Below are positions 32,156 to 40,025 of a DNA stretch of 64,000 nucleotides, piece after piece. The notes beneath the pieces were generated by a model. That model had not been told where the DNA came from and made no database searches. It saw only the letters and a list, made by a program, of their open reading frames with translations. The DNA comes from Verrucomicrobiota bacterium (lineage in GTDB: Bacteria; Verrucomicrobiota; Verrucomicrobiia; Opitutales; Opitutaceae), in contig JACRQG010000007.1 of NCBI GenBank assembly GCA_016222805.1, positions 248,001 through 312,000 of the forward strand, given 5' to 3'. Numbering within the stretch: position 1 is the first letter of the stretch; each line of letters starts with the position of its first letter. The position numbers were made by a program, and so were the translations under genes.

Positions 32156-32540
32156 TCTCGTCGTGGTCGATCCAGTGACTCGGACGCAACCTGCGCAGCT
32201 CCTCCAGCAGCCACCCGAGACGGGACAAGTCCGATCCGGAGTCGCGCAGCAGTGCTTCGATCTGCTCCCGAATGTCACGCGCCAGCGTTTCTGCTGGGTC
32301 CAGGTCGTTCACCTCAACCCCGAATGCGAGGCGCTCCCGAGCAACCTCTAACGCTGTCGCCAACTTGGCAATCTGGTCCAGCGAGGGCTCGGATTCCCCT
32401 TTTTCCCATTCGCTGATCGAAGTGGCGGTCCTCGCTACGGCTTTTCCTAAATCCGCCTGGGTAAGATTGCGCTGACTCCGGAACCACCGCAGTCGTGCGC
32501 CGAAACTCTGCGGAGTATCCGAATTTTCTAGTTGATTCAT
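32031..32540 (-). CDS. Xre-type HTH repressor
   Basis: The protein is 169 aa from MNQLENSDTP. The N-terminal HTH (FGARLRWFRSQRNLTQADLG, AVARTATSISEWEKGESEPS) is a lambda-cI/Xre-type helix-turn-helix. The remaining helical part (DIREQIEALLRDSGSDLSRL) lacks the peptidase S24 domain, so RecA-stimulated self-cleavage is unlikely. An upstream ATG at 32582 would overlap the divergent gene; I prefer 32540 for the spacing to the palindrome. It probably keeps the lysogenic state by binding 32553-32567. Confidence 0.78.
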   Translation of the reverse strand: MNQLENSDTPQSFGARLRWFRSQRNLTQADLGKAVARTATSISEWEKGESEPSLDQIAKLATALEVARERLAFGVEVNDLDPAETLARDIREQIEALLRDSGSDLSRLGWLLEELRRLRPSHWIDHDEINRRAEEMSLQMTADHERRKKEAIDQMQREGRRGRAGGAPA

Positions 32541-32552
32541 TGCGGAAGTAGC

Positions 32553-32567
32553 GCAGAACTGTTCTGC
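32553..32567. promoter_or_regulatory. palindromic operator between repressor and early genes
   Basis: GCAGAAC-T-GTTCTGC is a perfect inverted repeat with 7-bp arms in the 30-bp gap between the divergent repressor and Ner-like genes. It is the best candidate for binding of either HTH protein. The core GAAC/GTTC recalls LexA-type boxes, so control by host LexA is an alternative. Confidence 0.65.
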
Positions 32568-32570
32568 ATA

Positions 32571-32780
32571 ATGAGGAATCACCGCAAACGAACGACGTCA
32601 ACCAAGGATTTTCCTCAGCTCGTCCGGGGCACGCTCATTCAGCGAGGTACAAATCTCGCGCATTGGGCACGCCACCACGGCTTCAATGTGAAGACGGTGT
32701 TCTCGGCCGTCTATGGACACCGCCACGGACGGAAGTCCCAGGAGATCCGTGCGAGACTCCAGAAAGAGCTGGCCGCATGA
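32571..32780 (+). CDS. Ner-like HTH regulator
   Basis: The protein is 69 aa: basic N-terminus, then LVRGTLIQRGTNLAHWARHH and GFNVKTVFSAVYGHRHGRKS, a helix-turn-helix resembling Mu Ner and phage-associated DNA-binding proteins. The first gene of the early operon, it would lower early and repressor transcription, as Ner does. No Shine-Dalgarno sequence is seen before the ATG. Confidence 0.7.
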   Translation: MRNHRKRTTSTKDFPQLVRGTLIQRGTNLAHWARHHGFNVKTVFSAVYGHRHGRKSQEIRARLQKELAA

Positions 32781-33037
32781 ATTCCGCCGATCGCATCACG
32801 GACTTCGTCCTCCGGCATGTCAGCTCCGAGAGCCGCGGTGAGCAGGCGCTGCTATTTCAGGCATTGGCCGACCTGACGGCCGATGAACAATTCTCCAGTC
32901 GCTTTGCCACGCTTGCTTCCATGCTTCAGGAAGTTGACAAGCGGCAGGCGGAACTCGCGCTCAATCTCGCCGCCTGTGATCAGAGCCAACAGCAACTGCT
33001 GCTGGACTTCCGGCGGAAGCACGGAGGTGCGGCGTGA
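32777..33037 (+). CDS. small helical early protein
   Basis: The protein is 86 aa, helical and acidic (MNSADRITDFVLRHVSSESR; FATLASMLQEVDKRQAELAL). The ATG overlaps the Ner-like stop as ATGA. Short coiled-coil proteins of this kind are common in early phage operons; no family was recognised. Confidence 0.6.
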   Translation: MNSADRITDFVLRHVSSESRGEQALLFQALADLTADEQFSSRFATLASMLQEVDKRQAELALNLAACDQSQQQLLLDFRRKHGGAA

Positions 33038-33213
33038 CCGTGTACGTCGACTTCTTCGCCAGACTGGCGATGTGCGTGGCGTTTGGCGCGGCCGCCGGGT
33101 TTGGGCTGACGGTCGGCGTCTACCTGGCGACGCGGGTATTTCCGATCGAAACGAGCGTGCGCGTGGCACCCCTCAAGGTCGTCCACCAACGCCCGCAAGA
33201 GGAGCAGCCGTGA
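33034..33213 (+). CDS. small single-span membrane protein, early region
   Basis: The protein is 59 aa from a GTG overlapping the previous stop (GTGA). It has one hydrophobic segment (FFARLAMCVAFGAAAGFGLT) and a Pro/Gln/Glu-rich tail. Early phage membrane peptides often act in exclusion of other phages, but nothing here proves it. Confidence 0.6.
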   Translation: MTVYVDFFARLAMCVAFGAAAGFGLTVGVYLATRVFPIETSVRVAPLKVVHQRPQEEQP

Positions 33214-33548
33214 AGCTCTCGCTCAACACCCTTCGCTCTCTTCGCGCCGCCGCCCAGGCAGCAGAGCGCGCAGCCGACCTCATGCAGGCGACGAATCACT
33301 TCTCGGCGATCGCGGTCGATGTCGCCGCGGCTTCGCTCCGCGCGGTTGAACAAGGGCTGGCGCTAGAGATTCAATTAGCCGCACGAGCTGCTCGGCGTGC
33401 TGCGTTTGCAGGCGGAGAATCTGCCGACGCGTCTCTTCGTGAGCCTGCTGCAGCACGTGATACTGCTGGTTCAGGAAAGTCAGCTCGCCGCGGAGTTCGG
33501 CGACCTGCGCATCGAGAGACGGGGATTCCTTCACGGAGTAAACGCTGA
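33210..33548 (+). CDS. early phage protein, 3' end doubtful
   Basis: A GTG overlapping the previous stop (GTGA) starts a frame of 112 aa. The first 50 residues (VKLSLNTLRSLRAAAQAAER; FSAIAVDVAAASLRAVEQGL) have normal codon use, but beyond about 33360 third positions lose the G/C bias and a minus-strand frame (33280-33573) takes on the pattern of a gene. Either the two overlap in antisense or a frameshift has occurred. Confidence 0.4.
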   Translation: MKLSLNTLRSLRAAAQAAERAADLMQATNHFSAIAVDVAAASLRAVEQGLALEIQLAARAARRAAFAGGESADASLREPAAARDTAGSGKSARRGVRRPAHRETGIPSRSKR

Positions 33549-33573
33549 GCCATGCCCGCCGCATTGTCAGCAC
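33280..33573 (-). CDS. possible antisense coiled-coil gene within the early operon
   Basis: The minus frame reads through QVAELRGELTFLNQQYHVLQ and EETRRQILRLQTQHAEQLVR, a convincing heptad pattern with strong G/C third positions, then ends in a basic Arg/Pro tail. If real it is transcribed against the early genes. The plus strand in this stretch is weak, so one of the two must be coding; which one is open. Confidence 0.35.
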   Translation of the reverse strand: MLTMRRAWLSVYSVKESPSLDAQVAELRGELTFLNQQYHVLQQAHEETRRQILRLQTQHAEQLVRLIESLAPALVQPRGAKPRRHRPRSPRSDSSPA

Positions 33574-33932
33574 GAACCCGCCAGGCCGCCGAGCAGGCCA
33601 CGCTCGCGCTGCCCTTCCGCGTGCCGCCCCAGGAGTGGTTCACGCTGCGGCAGGCGGGCGCGGTGCTGGGCCTGGCGGAGAGCACGGTCGAAAAGCTCTA
33701 CGACAAGGGCGAACTCACCGGCCACCGCCACAATGCCGGCCGGGGCGAGCGCGATCACAAGCGGGTGCCGCGCGCCGCCCTGATCGCCTACCTCATCCGC
33801 ACGGCCGACTACACCGACGAATCCTTCGCCGACCTGTATTGCGCCGCCCTGCCGCACCTCCCGGCCGCCACGCTCCTGCGCATCGCCCGCCAGGCCAACC
33901 GCCTCGCCATCGAGCAGCCCCTTTCCCGCTAA
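33552..33932 (+). CDS. helix-turn-helix (excisionase-type) DNA-binding protein
   Basis: The protein is 126 aa. EWFTLRQAGAVLGLAESTVE followed by KLYDKGELTGHRHNAGRGER and KRVPRAALIAYLIR is the MerR/excisionase-like HTH-17 fold with wing. The C-terminal part is helical. As there is no site-specific integrase, a regulatory role in the early operon is more likely than excision. Confidence 0.75.
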   Translation: MPAALSARTRQAAEQATLALPFRVPPQEWFTLRQAGAVLGLAESTVEKLYDKGELTGHRHNAGRGERDHKRVPRAALIAYLIRTADYTDESFADLYCAALPHLPAATLLRIARQANRLAIEQPLSR

Positions 33933-33936
33933 CCGT

Positions 33937-34290
33937 ATGTCACCCATGAATACCGCCACCCGCCGCTCGCGCCGCTGCCCGGAATGCTCTGGAGCCGGCA
34001 CCCAGGTCTATGGTCTGTTCGGCGACGTACAGCGCAGCACCTGCGCCAAGTGCCACGGGGCCGGCCACCTCGCGGTGAAGCCCCGCCGCCCGCGCCAGCC
34101 GCTCACCTTCTGCTTCAGCGAGTCTTCGCTCCGGATTGCCGTCGAGGAGCTGCAGAAGGCGATCCGGTGGCGCGATCTCTCGCGCGGCAACTGCTCGGAC
34201 CACGCGCGCCGGATGGCTCGCGCCGTGATGCGCCGGGCCGCGCTCAATTCGCGCATCAGCTACGCCGGCGGACTCATCCAGGCCAACTAG
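33937..34290 (+). CDS. zinc-ribbon early protein
   Basis: The protein is 117 aa. CPECSGAGTQVYG and STCAKCHGAGHLAV form a DnaJ-like CxxCxGxG pair, a small zinc ribbon, followed by a helical region (ESSLRIAVEELQKAIRWRDL). A second ATG at 33946 is an alternative start. Such proteins occur in phage early regions and may bind nucleic acid or a host protein. Confidence 0.65.
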   Translation: MSPMNTATRRSRRCPECSGAGTQVYGLFGDVQRSTCAKCHGAGHLAVKPRRPRQPLTFCFSESSLRIAVEELQKAIRWRDLSRGNCSDHARRMARAVMRRAALNSRISYAGGLIQAN

Positions 34291-34292
34291 CG

Positions 34293-34505
34293 ATGAAATC
34301 CTACGATCATCTCGTGGCCCGCGTGGCGGAGGAAAACGCCGACTTCGAGGCCTTCTACGCCGACATGTGCGCCCGCATTCCGGCCCTCAAGGGCCGTGCC
34401 GCGATCGAGGTGCCGCCGGCCGGTTTCAAACGCGCCCTGAAGACCGCCTATCTCGCCGGCGACTCCGATGCCATCGAGCGCCTCCTCCAATCCGATTCCG
34501 CATGA
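34293..34505 (+). CDS. small early protein
   Basis: The protein is 70 aa, starting MKSYDHLVARVAEENADFEA, helical with a charged centre. It lies 2 bp after the zinc-ribbon gene and overlaps the next gene by 4 bp. No family was recognised. Confidence 0.6.
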   Translation: MKSYDHLVARVAEENADFEAFYADMCARIPALKGRAAIEVPPAGFKRALKTAYLAGDSDAIERLLQSDSA

Positions 34506-35197
34506 GCAAGCATCTTCCTGCCATCCCCGATCAGGACCAACGCGTGGCTTCCGCCCTGCGTTTCCACGCGGCCGCGCACGCCTCTGCCGCGCAGATGGCG
34601 GTCGCCGCCGCCAAGTGCGGCCTGGAACTCAAGGCCATCAAGAAGGACGTGGGCCACGGCGCCTTCGAGGAGTTTTTCGCCAAGCATTTTGCCGGTCACG
34701 GGCTGTCTCTGCGCACGGCGCAAAAGTACATGGCCCTGGCCGACGGCCTGAAGGGCAAGGCCCTCAAAAACGAATCTGGTGCGTTTTTGAAGCTCCTCGA
34801 CGCTGCGCCCTCGACGCTCTCCGAGAAAGACCAGGCGACGCTCACCAAGGCCGTGGCCAAGGTGACGGACGGCCGGGCGCTCTCCGAGCTGTACCAGGAC
34901 TTCGGGATCGCCAAGAAGCCCCAGGGCTCCGGCGCGAAGGGCGGCAACACCCGGAAGGCGAAGGGCGAGGCCGCCGCGCCCGAGGAGGCGGCGGCGCCGG
35001 CCCCCGCGGCGAGCGAAATCCCCGCCGACGTCGACCCGCGCGCCTGGAAGCTGAACCAGCTCCTGGAGGAGGCGCTCCTGGACGGCTGGTGGAACGACTG
35101 CACCGCGGCCTTCCGCCGCACCCTGCACGGCAACCTGCTCGATGCGCAGCAGCGGGTATCCGCCACCCTCAGGAAAGAAGAAGGACCCACCTCATGA
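34502..35197 (+). CDS. early protein upstream of the transposase (DUF3102-like)
   Basis: The protein is 231 aa. The first half (AVAAAKCGLELKAIKKDVGH, FEEFFAKHFAGHGLSLRTAQ, KYMALADGLKG) resembles DUF3102-type phage proteins, which carry a winged HTH. A Lys/Ala/Pro-rich linker (residues ~140-175) precedes a helical end (NQLLEEALLDGWWNDCTAAF). It overlaps the transposase start by 4 bp and may assist or regulate transposition. Confidence 0.6.
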   Translation: MSKHLPAIPDQDQRVASALRFHAAAHASAAQMAVAAAKCGLELKAIKKDVGHGAFEEFFAKHFAGHGLSLRTAQKYMALADGLKGKALKNESGAFLKLLDAAPSTLSEKDQATLTKAVAKVTDGRALSELYQDFGIAKKPQGSGAKGGNTRKAKGEAAAPEEAAAPAPAASEIPADVDPRAWKLNQLLEEALLDGWWNDCTAAFRRTLHGNLLDAQQRVSATLRKEEGPTS

Positions 35198-37224
35198 TGA
35201 CGCTCTCGCTCAACGAAGGCTCGGCGGCCGAGGTGGCGCTCGCGGGCGCGAGCCCGGCCCTGCGCGCGATGCTGGCCAGTGAGGAGTACGGCCGGCTGCA
35301 CGACGACGAAAAGCCCCACCTCAAGGCCCGGCTCGCGATGATGGAGCGCATCGATGCCGCACCGAAGAAGCAGCCGGCGATCGAGGCCGAGGCGCTCCGG
35401 CAACATGCGGGAGAACGCTACAGCGAGGGCGCCATCCGGAAGGCGTATTATCAGAAATGGGCCGGGGGCGGCCGGCGCTGGCAGGATCTCATCAACCGGG
35501 CGCGCGTGCCCGACGAGGCGGCCGGCCTTGACCCGGCGATGGTCCTCAAGTGGCACCAGGTCTTCTTCCGCAAGAGCGGGCGCGGGCGGGCGGCGCACCG
35601 CGAGCTGCAGCGCCTCTGGCGGGCGGGCGACCATTTCCCCGGCTTCCCGGCGCAGGGGCGCACGAAGCACCTGCCGCCCCGGCTCTCGTACGCCAATCTG
35701 ATGCGCGGGAAATACAAGCCGACCGCCGTCGTGAAGCGGGTGGCGCGCATCGGTCTCGGCGCGGCGCACGACCTGCTGCCGGGCGTGCTCCAGACGCGGG
35801 TGGGGATGCGGCCGGGCTCGTTCCTGCTCTTCGACGACATCTGGCTCGACCTGTACTGCAGCGTGCCGAAGCAGTTTGGGATGCGGCGCGTGCTGCAGTT
35901 CCACGCCATGGAGCTGCTCTCGGGCGACCAGATCGGGCGCGGCATGAAGCCGGAGATCCTCGGCGACGACGGCAGGATGGAGCGGCTGAAAGAGCGCGAG
36001 ATGCTTTTCCTTTTCGCGCACGTGCTGGGCAACCGCGGCTACAACCCCGAGGGCTGCCTCTGCGTGATGGAGCTGGGCACGGCGACGGTGCCGGAGCGCA
36101 TTGTGCGACTGCTGCACGATTTCACGGGTGGCAAGCTGCGCGTCGAGAAGGGCTCGACGAAGGACCATCCGCTCGCGCAGGGCCTGTACGCCGGGCGCGC
36201 CAAGGGCAATTTCAAGATCAAGGCCGCCCTCGAATCGAGCGGCAATCTGATCCACAATGAGTCCGGCGACCGGTTGCTGCTGCCCGCGCAGAGCGGCAAT
36301 CTCGCCCGCCTGAACGAGCCGGAGGATCTGCACGGCCGCAAGCAGCACCTGGACCAGCTCCAGCGGGCGGCGCTCCTCGTGCCGCGCGAGATGCGCGACC
36401 TGGTGGTGCGCAACGTGACGCCGCCCTTCGCCCAGGTGGCGGAGCTGCTCGACCTCATCCAGGAGCGGATCAACCATTTCGAGGAGCACGCGCTCGAAGG
36501 CTGGGAGGCCTGCGGCTTCATGGCGCCGCTCTTCCGCCTCTCGCTCCAGGACGATTGGAAGCTGCAGACGGCGCTCCAGGAGTACCCGGCGCCGGTGCGG
36601 GCCGCGATCGAGGAATCGCTGCGCCAGGATCCGCGCCTGACGACCTGCCGGCGGATGAGCCGGCACGAGGTGTATGTGCAGCGCGTGCAGCCGCACCTGG
36701 TGACGCTGCCGCCGCACCTCATCCCGGAAATACTCGGCCAGGAGCTGGCGGAGGAGCGCCGGGTGGGCAAGGATGGCCGCTTCCACTTCGAGGACGCCAA
36801 CCTCGACGGCGCCGAGCACCACTACGAGGGAGTGGCGGTCGATGCCGAGGGGCGGGAAACCGCCCTCCAGGACGGCGAGACGTACGCCACCTTTGTCTCG
36901 ATGCTGGATCCGCACTGGATGCACGTCTGCGACGCGCGCGGCCGCTACCTCGGAAAGGCGCCGCGCACAATCGTGCCGACCCGCGGCGATGCCGAAGGCT
37001 ACGCCCGCGCCTGCGGCCAGCGCGCCAAGGCCGCGCGCGAGCGCCTGGTGCCCGTGCTGCGGGCCGCCGCCCCGCTGATGCGCCGCGATGCCGAAGCCGC
37101 CGAACAGGCGACCGATCTCCTGGCGCAGCTCGGCCAGGAGGCGCTCCAGGAGAAACGCACCCAGCGCCAGGACGCCACCGCGCTGCTCCTCGCCCGCCAG
37201 GGCGGCCACGACGACGAGGCCTGA
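35194..37224 (+). CDS. Mu-like DDE transposase (MuA type)
   Basis: The protein is 676 aa, the size of MuA (663). The N-terminal third is DNA-binding. The catalytic core starts near residue 210: FLLFDDIWLDLYCSV has the first Asp cluster, CVMELGTATVPERIVRLL replaces the usual DHGT-type block, and KGNFKIKAALESSGNLIHNE followed by LPAQSGN carries the Glu and the PGQTG-like stretch. A beta-barrel domain (FHFEDANLDGAEHHYEGVAV) follows. It would bind the end repeats, cut and join phage DNA for integration and replication. The motif variation marks a divergent branch. Confidence 0.88.
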   Translation: MMTLSLNEGSAAEVALAGASPALRAMLASEEYGRLHDDEKPHLKARLAMMERIDAAPKKQPAIEAEALRQHAGERYSEGAIRKAYYQKWAGGGRRWQDLINRARVPDEAAGLDPAMVLKWHQVFFRKSGRGRAAHRELQRLWRAGDHFPGFPAQGRTKHLPPRLSYANLMRGKYKPTAVVKRVARIGLGAAHDLLPGVLQTRVGMRPGSFLLFDDIWLDLYCSVPKQFGMRRVLQFHAMELLSGDQIGRGMKPEILGDDGRMERLKEREMLFLFAHVLGNRGYNPEGCLCVMELGTATVPERIVRLLHDFTGGKLRVEKGSTKDHPLAQGLYAGRAKGNFKIKAALESSGNLIHNESGDRLLLPAQSGNLARLNEPEDLHGRKQHLDQLQRAALLVPREMRDLVVRNVTPPFAQVAELLDLIQERINHFEEHALEGWEACGFMAPLFRLSLQDDWKLQTALQEYPAPVRAAIEESLRQDPRLTTCRRMSRHEVYVQRVQPHLVTLPPHLIPEILGQELAEERRVGKDGRFHFEDANLDGAEHHYEGVAVDAEGRETALQDGETYATFVSMLDPHWMHVCDARGRYLGKAPRTIVPTRGDAEGYARACGQRAKAARERLVPVLRAAAPLMRRDAEAAEQATDLLAQLGQEALQEKRTQRQDATALLLARQGGHDDEA

Positions 37225-37234
37225 ATCATTTAAC

Positions 37235-37272
37235 GGCCGCGCCGCGGTTTTACTACGAACCACGGCGCGGCC
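37235..37272. terminator. hairpin between transposase and ATPase genes
   Basis: GGCCGCGCCGCGGTT (37235-37249) pairs with AACCACGGCGCGGCC (37258-37272) with one mismatch. No U-tract follows. It could slow transcription or protect the transposase message end. Confidence 0.5.
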
Positions 37273-37281
37273 TGAACACCG

Positions 37282-37341
37282 CAACGACTGCTACCAGCAA
37301 CGTCCGCTACCAACGTCCGCTAACCAATAACAACCGCTACC
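37282..37341 (+). repeat. iterated CAACGTCCGCTACC motif
   Basis: Four imperfect direct copies of a 13-16-bp unit, of the form CAACGNCCGCTACC, lie directly before the ATPase start, the last one containing it. They could bind the transposase, the ATPase or a regulator, or be a translational element; there is no direct evidence. Confidence 0.5.
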
Positions 37342-38319
37342 ATGTCCGATCGAATCGACACCAAGAACCACGCCACGGTCAAGGCCCTCCTTGAATACCG
37401 CGACCGCCTGGCCCTCACCGATACCGTGCTCGCGCGGCGCTATATCGGAATTTCCAAGACGACCTGGAGCCAGCTCCAGAACGGCACCTACCCGGCGCAG
37501 GATCCCTCGGCGATGCTCGACAAGTGCGAGGCCGCCCTGCAACTGCTCTCCGACGAGATCGAGCGCGCGGAGGCCGGCGGCCACCGGGCCGCGATCGTCG
37601 AGCTGCCGCACGTGAAGGCGGCGATCAGCGGCATCAAGGGCTGCTACGGCGCCCCGCAGAACCGGCTGGTGATGTTTCTCGCGCCGAGCGGCGGCGGCAA
37701 GACCACCCTCGCGCGGAAGCTGCAGGAGGTGTACCGCGGCGCCTTCGTGGCCATCGAGGCGACCGAGACCTGGCGCGGCTCGTACTTCAACGCGGCCGCC
37801 GATGTGGCCGAGGCGCTGGGCATCACGGAGGCGTTCACCAATCCGCGCGCGGTGGAGAAGGCGGTCTTCGATGCGCTGACGACGACGCCGCGCATCATCG
37901 GCATCGACGAGGGCCACTACTGCGGGCCGCAGGCGCTGAACTTCGTGAAGGCGATCCTGAACAACACGCCGTCGCGCGTGGTGATCCTCTCGATCCCGCA
38001 GCTCTGGGCGCGGATGGAGGAGAAGGCCTTCGAGGAGGCGAAGCAGCTCCGCCGGCGCACGCACGCGAAAATCGTGGTCGAGCGGGTCGAGGCCAGCGAT
38101 GCGCGCCGCTTCCTCGCCGCGCGGCTGCCGGGCTACGACGCCAGGGCGGCCGATGAACGGGAGGTGGTGGGCGCCTGCGTGGCGGCCGCCAACGCCTTCG
38201 GGCTCTACGACACCCTGGAGCGCATCTGCGCCGAGGTGGGCAACGAGGCCGGCGGCAAGGATGCCTCCCTCGATGTCGTGACCGCGGCCATCAAACGCGT
38301 GGAGGCGCTGCGCTCGTGA
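37342..38319 (+). CDS. MuB-like transposition target ATPase
   Basis: The protein is 325 aa (Mu B is 312). The N-terminus has an HTH (YIGISKTTWSQLQNGTYPAQ) as in MuB. The AAA+ core has Walker A APSGGGKTTLARK and Walker B IIGIDEGHY, and a sensor-like segment (VVILSIPQLWARMEEKAFEE). It would coat target DNA and stimulate the transposase, providing target immunity. It lies directly after the transposase as in Mu, with repeats in between. Confidence 0.85.
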   Translation: MSDRIDTKNHATVKALLEYRDRLALTDTVLARRYIGISKTTWSQLQNGTYPAQDPSAMLDKCEAALQLLSDEIERAEAGGHRAAIVELPHVKAAISGIKGCYGAPQNRLVMFLAPSGGGKTTLARKLQEVYRGAFVAIEATETWRGSYFNAAADVAEALGITEAFTNPRAVEKAVFDALTTTPRIIGIDEGHYCGPQALNFVKAILNNTPSRVVILSIPQLWARMEEKAFEEAKQLRRRTHAKIVVERVEASDARRFLAARLPGYDARAADEREVVGACVAAANAFGLYDTLERICAEVGNEAGGKDASLDVVTAAIKRVEALRS

Positions 38320-38756
38320 AGACGAAGAGGGTCAACGCCATCAAACGCCTCGCCATCGACCTCGCCGAGCGGGCGCTGCTGCTGAAGCTCTTCCTGCCCT
38401 CGCGCCGCGATGCCTCGTGCGACGTGCCGTGCCTCACCGACGCCGTGGCCGGCCTCCGCCGCCAGGTGGGCAGGATCGAGGAGGAGCTCGCCCTGGAATT
38501 CCCCCGGAAACCGGGCGAGGACATCCTGTGGCGGAGTTTCGAGTTCGAGGTGCCGCCGGATGAGCACCCGGTGCTCGTCTCGCTCTACGGCCATCCGGAG
38601 GCCATTCCGGCGCGCTGGATCGATGCTCGCTGGCACTACCTCAACGGCGTCCAGCTCTGGGGCGAGGTCTACGCCTGGTCGCCGCTGCCGGCGGCCTGCC
38701 ACATCCAGCGCAAGCGCCTCCTCCTCCTGGCCGGTACGGAAAGGAGGGCGTCATGA
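38316..38756 (+). CDS. early protein with DUF551-like end
   Basis: The protein is 146 aa. The C-terminal half (EHPVLVSLYGHPEAIPARWI, WHYLNGVQLWGEVYAWSPLP) resembles DUF551-type phage proteins, which end in a W-x-PLP motif. The N-terminal half is helical and basic. The next gene has a similar end, suggesting relatives. Function is unknown. Confidence 0.6.
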   Translation: MKTKRVNAIKRLAIDLAERALLLKLFLPSRRDASCDVPCLTDAVAGLRRQVGRIEEELALEFPRKPGEDILWRSFEFEVPPDEHPVLVSLYGHPEAIPARWIDARWHYLNGVQLWGEVYAWSPLPAACHIQRKRLLLLAGTERRAS

Positions 38757-39241
38757 GCGCGACCAAAGTGAGCAAACTCCGCCTGGCCCTGTGGGACTTT
38801 GCCGCCGACATCGATATGAACGCTGAATTGACCAGCAGCCAGCGCGCCGACTGCAGCGAACTCGTACGCGTGCTCGCGCGCATCGTCGATGGTCGTTATA
38901 TCGGCTCCGCGTTTGGCGCGCCTGGCGATTGGGGATACGGCACACCGATCGGTGACGGGCTCCTCGCGTGGCTGAAAATGCAACAGGAGGCCGCCGCGCC
39001 GCGCCTGGGTGAACCCATCGCCGGCAAGGAATGCGAGACCATCGAGTGGCACTACCTGCCCGAGCTGCCGGATGATGAGATCCGCGTCCTCATTGCGCTT
39101 GAAAACGACGATTCCGACGAGCCGCTGTACGGATTCCACGCCGACGGTTTGTGGTACGACGATGCCCGCACAGTGATCAACCGCGTCTACGCCTGGGCGC
39201 ACGGCCCGGCCAATCCGGCGAAGAAGGGCGGTGCCTCGTGA
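38753..39241 (+). CDS. early protein, related to its upstream neighbour
   Basis: The protein is 162 aa. WHYLPELPDDEIRVLIALEN and LWYDDARTVINRVYAWAHGP parallel the WHYLNG...VYAWSPLP end of the preceding protein, so the two probably share a domain of DUF551 type. Start overlaps the previous stop by 4 bp. Function is unknown. Confidence 0.55.
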   Translation: MSATKVSKLRLALWDFAADIDMNAELTSSQRADCSELVRVLARIVDGRYIGSAFGAPGDWGYGTPIGDGLLAWLKMQQEAAAPRLGEPIAGKECETIEWHYLPELPDDEIRVLIALENDDSDEPLYGFHADGLWYDDARTVINRVYAWAHGPANPAKKGGAS

Positions 39242-39594
39242 GCGCTCTCTCCACACTCGGGGAGGTGGATCTCCGCCTGCTCAACCTGAAGGTGACGCTC
39301 CTCCAGATGGCGGAGCAGGGCTTGCCGGAAGGCGCGCGCAGCCTGGCCTCGGAAATCGCGGCTCAGACCATCCTGGCGCGGGCCGATCTCGGTGCGATCC
39401 GGATGGCGCTCCGGTCGCCGCTCCTGGAGGCGGCTGCCCGGCATCACGAGGTGATGGCCGTCCGCTTGGGCGAGGCGGCCCGGCTCGCCCGCATGGTGCC
39501 CGGCTGCCCCCTCCACGCCCAGACCGTGCAGCACGAGGCCCACGCGCGGGCGTTGCGCGTGCTGATTGGCGGCCCGGAAGGGAGGGAGCGATGA
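39238..39594 (+). CDS. helical early protein
   Basis: The protein is 118 aa from GTG overlapping the prior stop. It is all helical, with Ala/Leu/Arg-rich sequence (RSLASEIAAQTILARADLGA; RHHEVMAVRLGEAARLARMV) and a C-terminal Cys. No family was recognised. Confidence 0.55.
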   Translation: MSALSTLGEVDLRLLNLKVTLLQMAEQGLPEGARSLASEIAAQTILARADLGAIRMALRSPLLEAAARHHEVMAVRLGEAARLARMVPGCPLHAQTVQHEAHARALRVLIGGPEGRER

Positions 39595-39848
39595 GCGCCG
39601 TGATCAGTCTCTCGGCGCTCGATGCGGCCCTGGGCCGGATCACCTGGGACCTGCGGGAGGCCGAGCGTGCGCTCCGCGCCTACCGCGAGAGCCCGGCCGG
39701 CAGCGATGGCGCCCTGCTGTGCCTCGGCGGTGCGCGGACCGCGCTCCGCGACGCCGCCGCCTCCCTAGCGGCCGCCGACGCGCTGGCCGCGCGTCTGCGG
39801 GGCGCCCCGGTGCTGCGCCTCCGCCGCGTGAAGGGAGAGGCGCAATGA
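39591..39848 (+). CDS. small helical early protein
   Basis: The protein is 85 aa, helical (LSALDAALGRITWDLREAER; LRDAAASLAAADALAARLRG). Coupled to neighbours by 4-bp overlaps. No family was recognised. Confidence 0.5.
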   Translation: MSAVISLSALDAALGRITWDLREAERALRAYRESPAGSDGALLCLGGARTALRDAAASLAAADALAARLRGAPVLRLRRVKGEAQ

Positions 39849-40021
39849 AACACTTCCCCGCCACCCGCTGGCACCCGCCGCTCGCGGGCATCTCGCAGAC
39901 GCGCGCCCCGCGCGCCCTGCCGCTCTCCACTGCGGCGCTCTTTGGTGCCGTCCTGTACGCCGCGGGCTTTTTCACGGGAGCGATCCTTTTTGGGGAACTG
40001 CTGCTCACCCTCCACCGCTGA
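39845..40021 (+). CDS. small single-span membrane protein, early region
   Basis: The protein is 58 aa. The basic N-terminus is followed by one hydrophobic segment near the end (LFGAVLYAAGFFTGAILFGE), so it is probably anchored with its N-terminus inside. One of several short membrane peptides in the early operon. Confidence 0.55.
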   Translation: MKHFPATRWHPPLAGISQTRAPRALPLSTAALFGAVLYAAGFFTGAILFGELLLTLHR

Positions 40022-40025
40022 AGCC

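Noticed and set aside
33552-33932. HTH protein as an excisionase of a site-specific system
   Set aside because: No tyrosine or serine integrase is present and the ends are of transposition type, so a regulatory role is more likely.
34696-37284. Minus-strand open frame of about 862 aa opposite the transposase
   Set aside because: It mirrors the plus-strand coding frame in high-GC DNA; the plus strand has catalytic motifs and overlapping neighbours.
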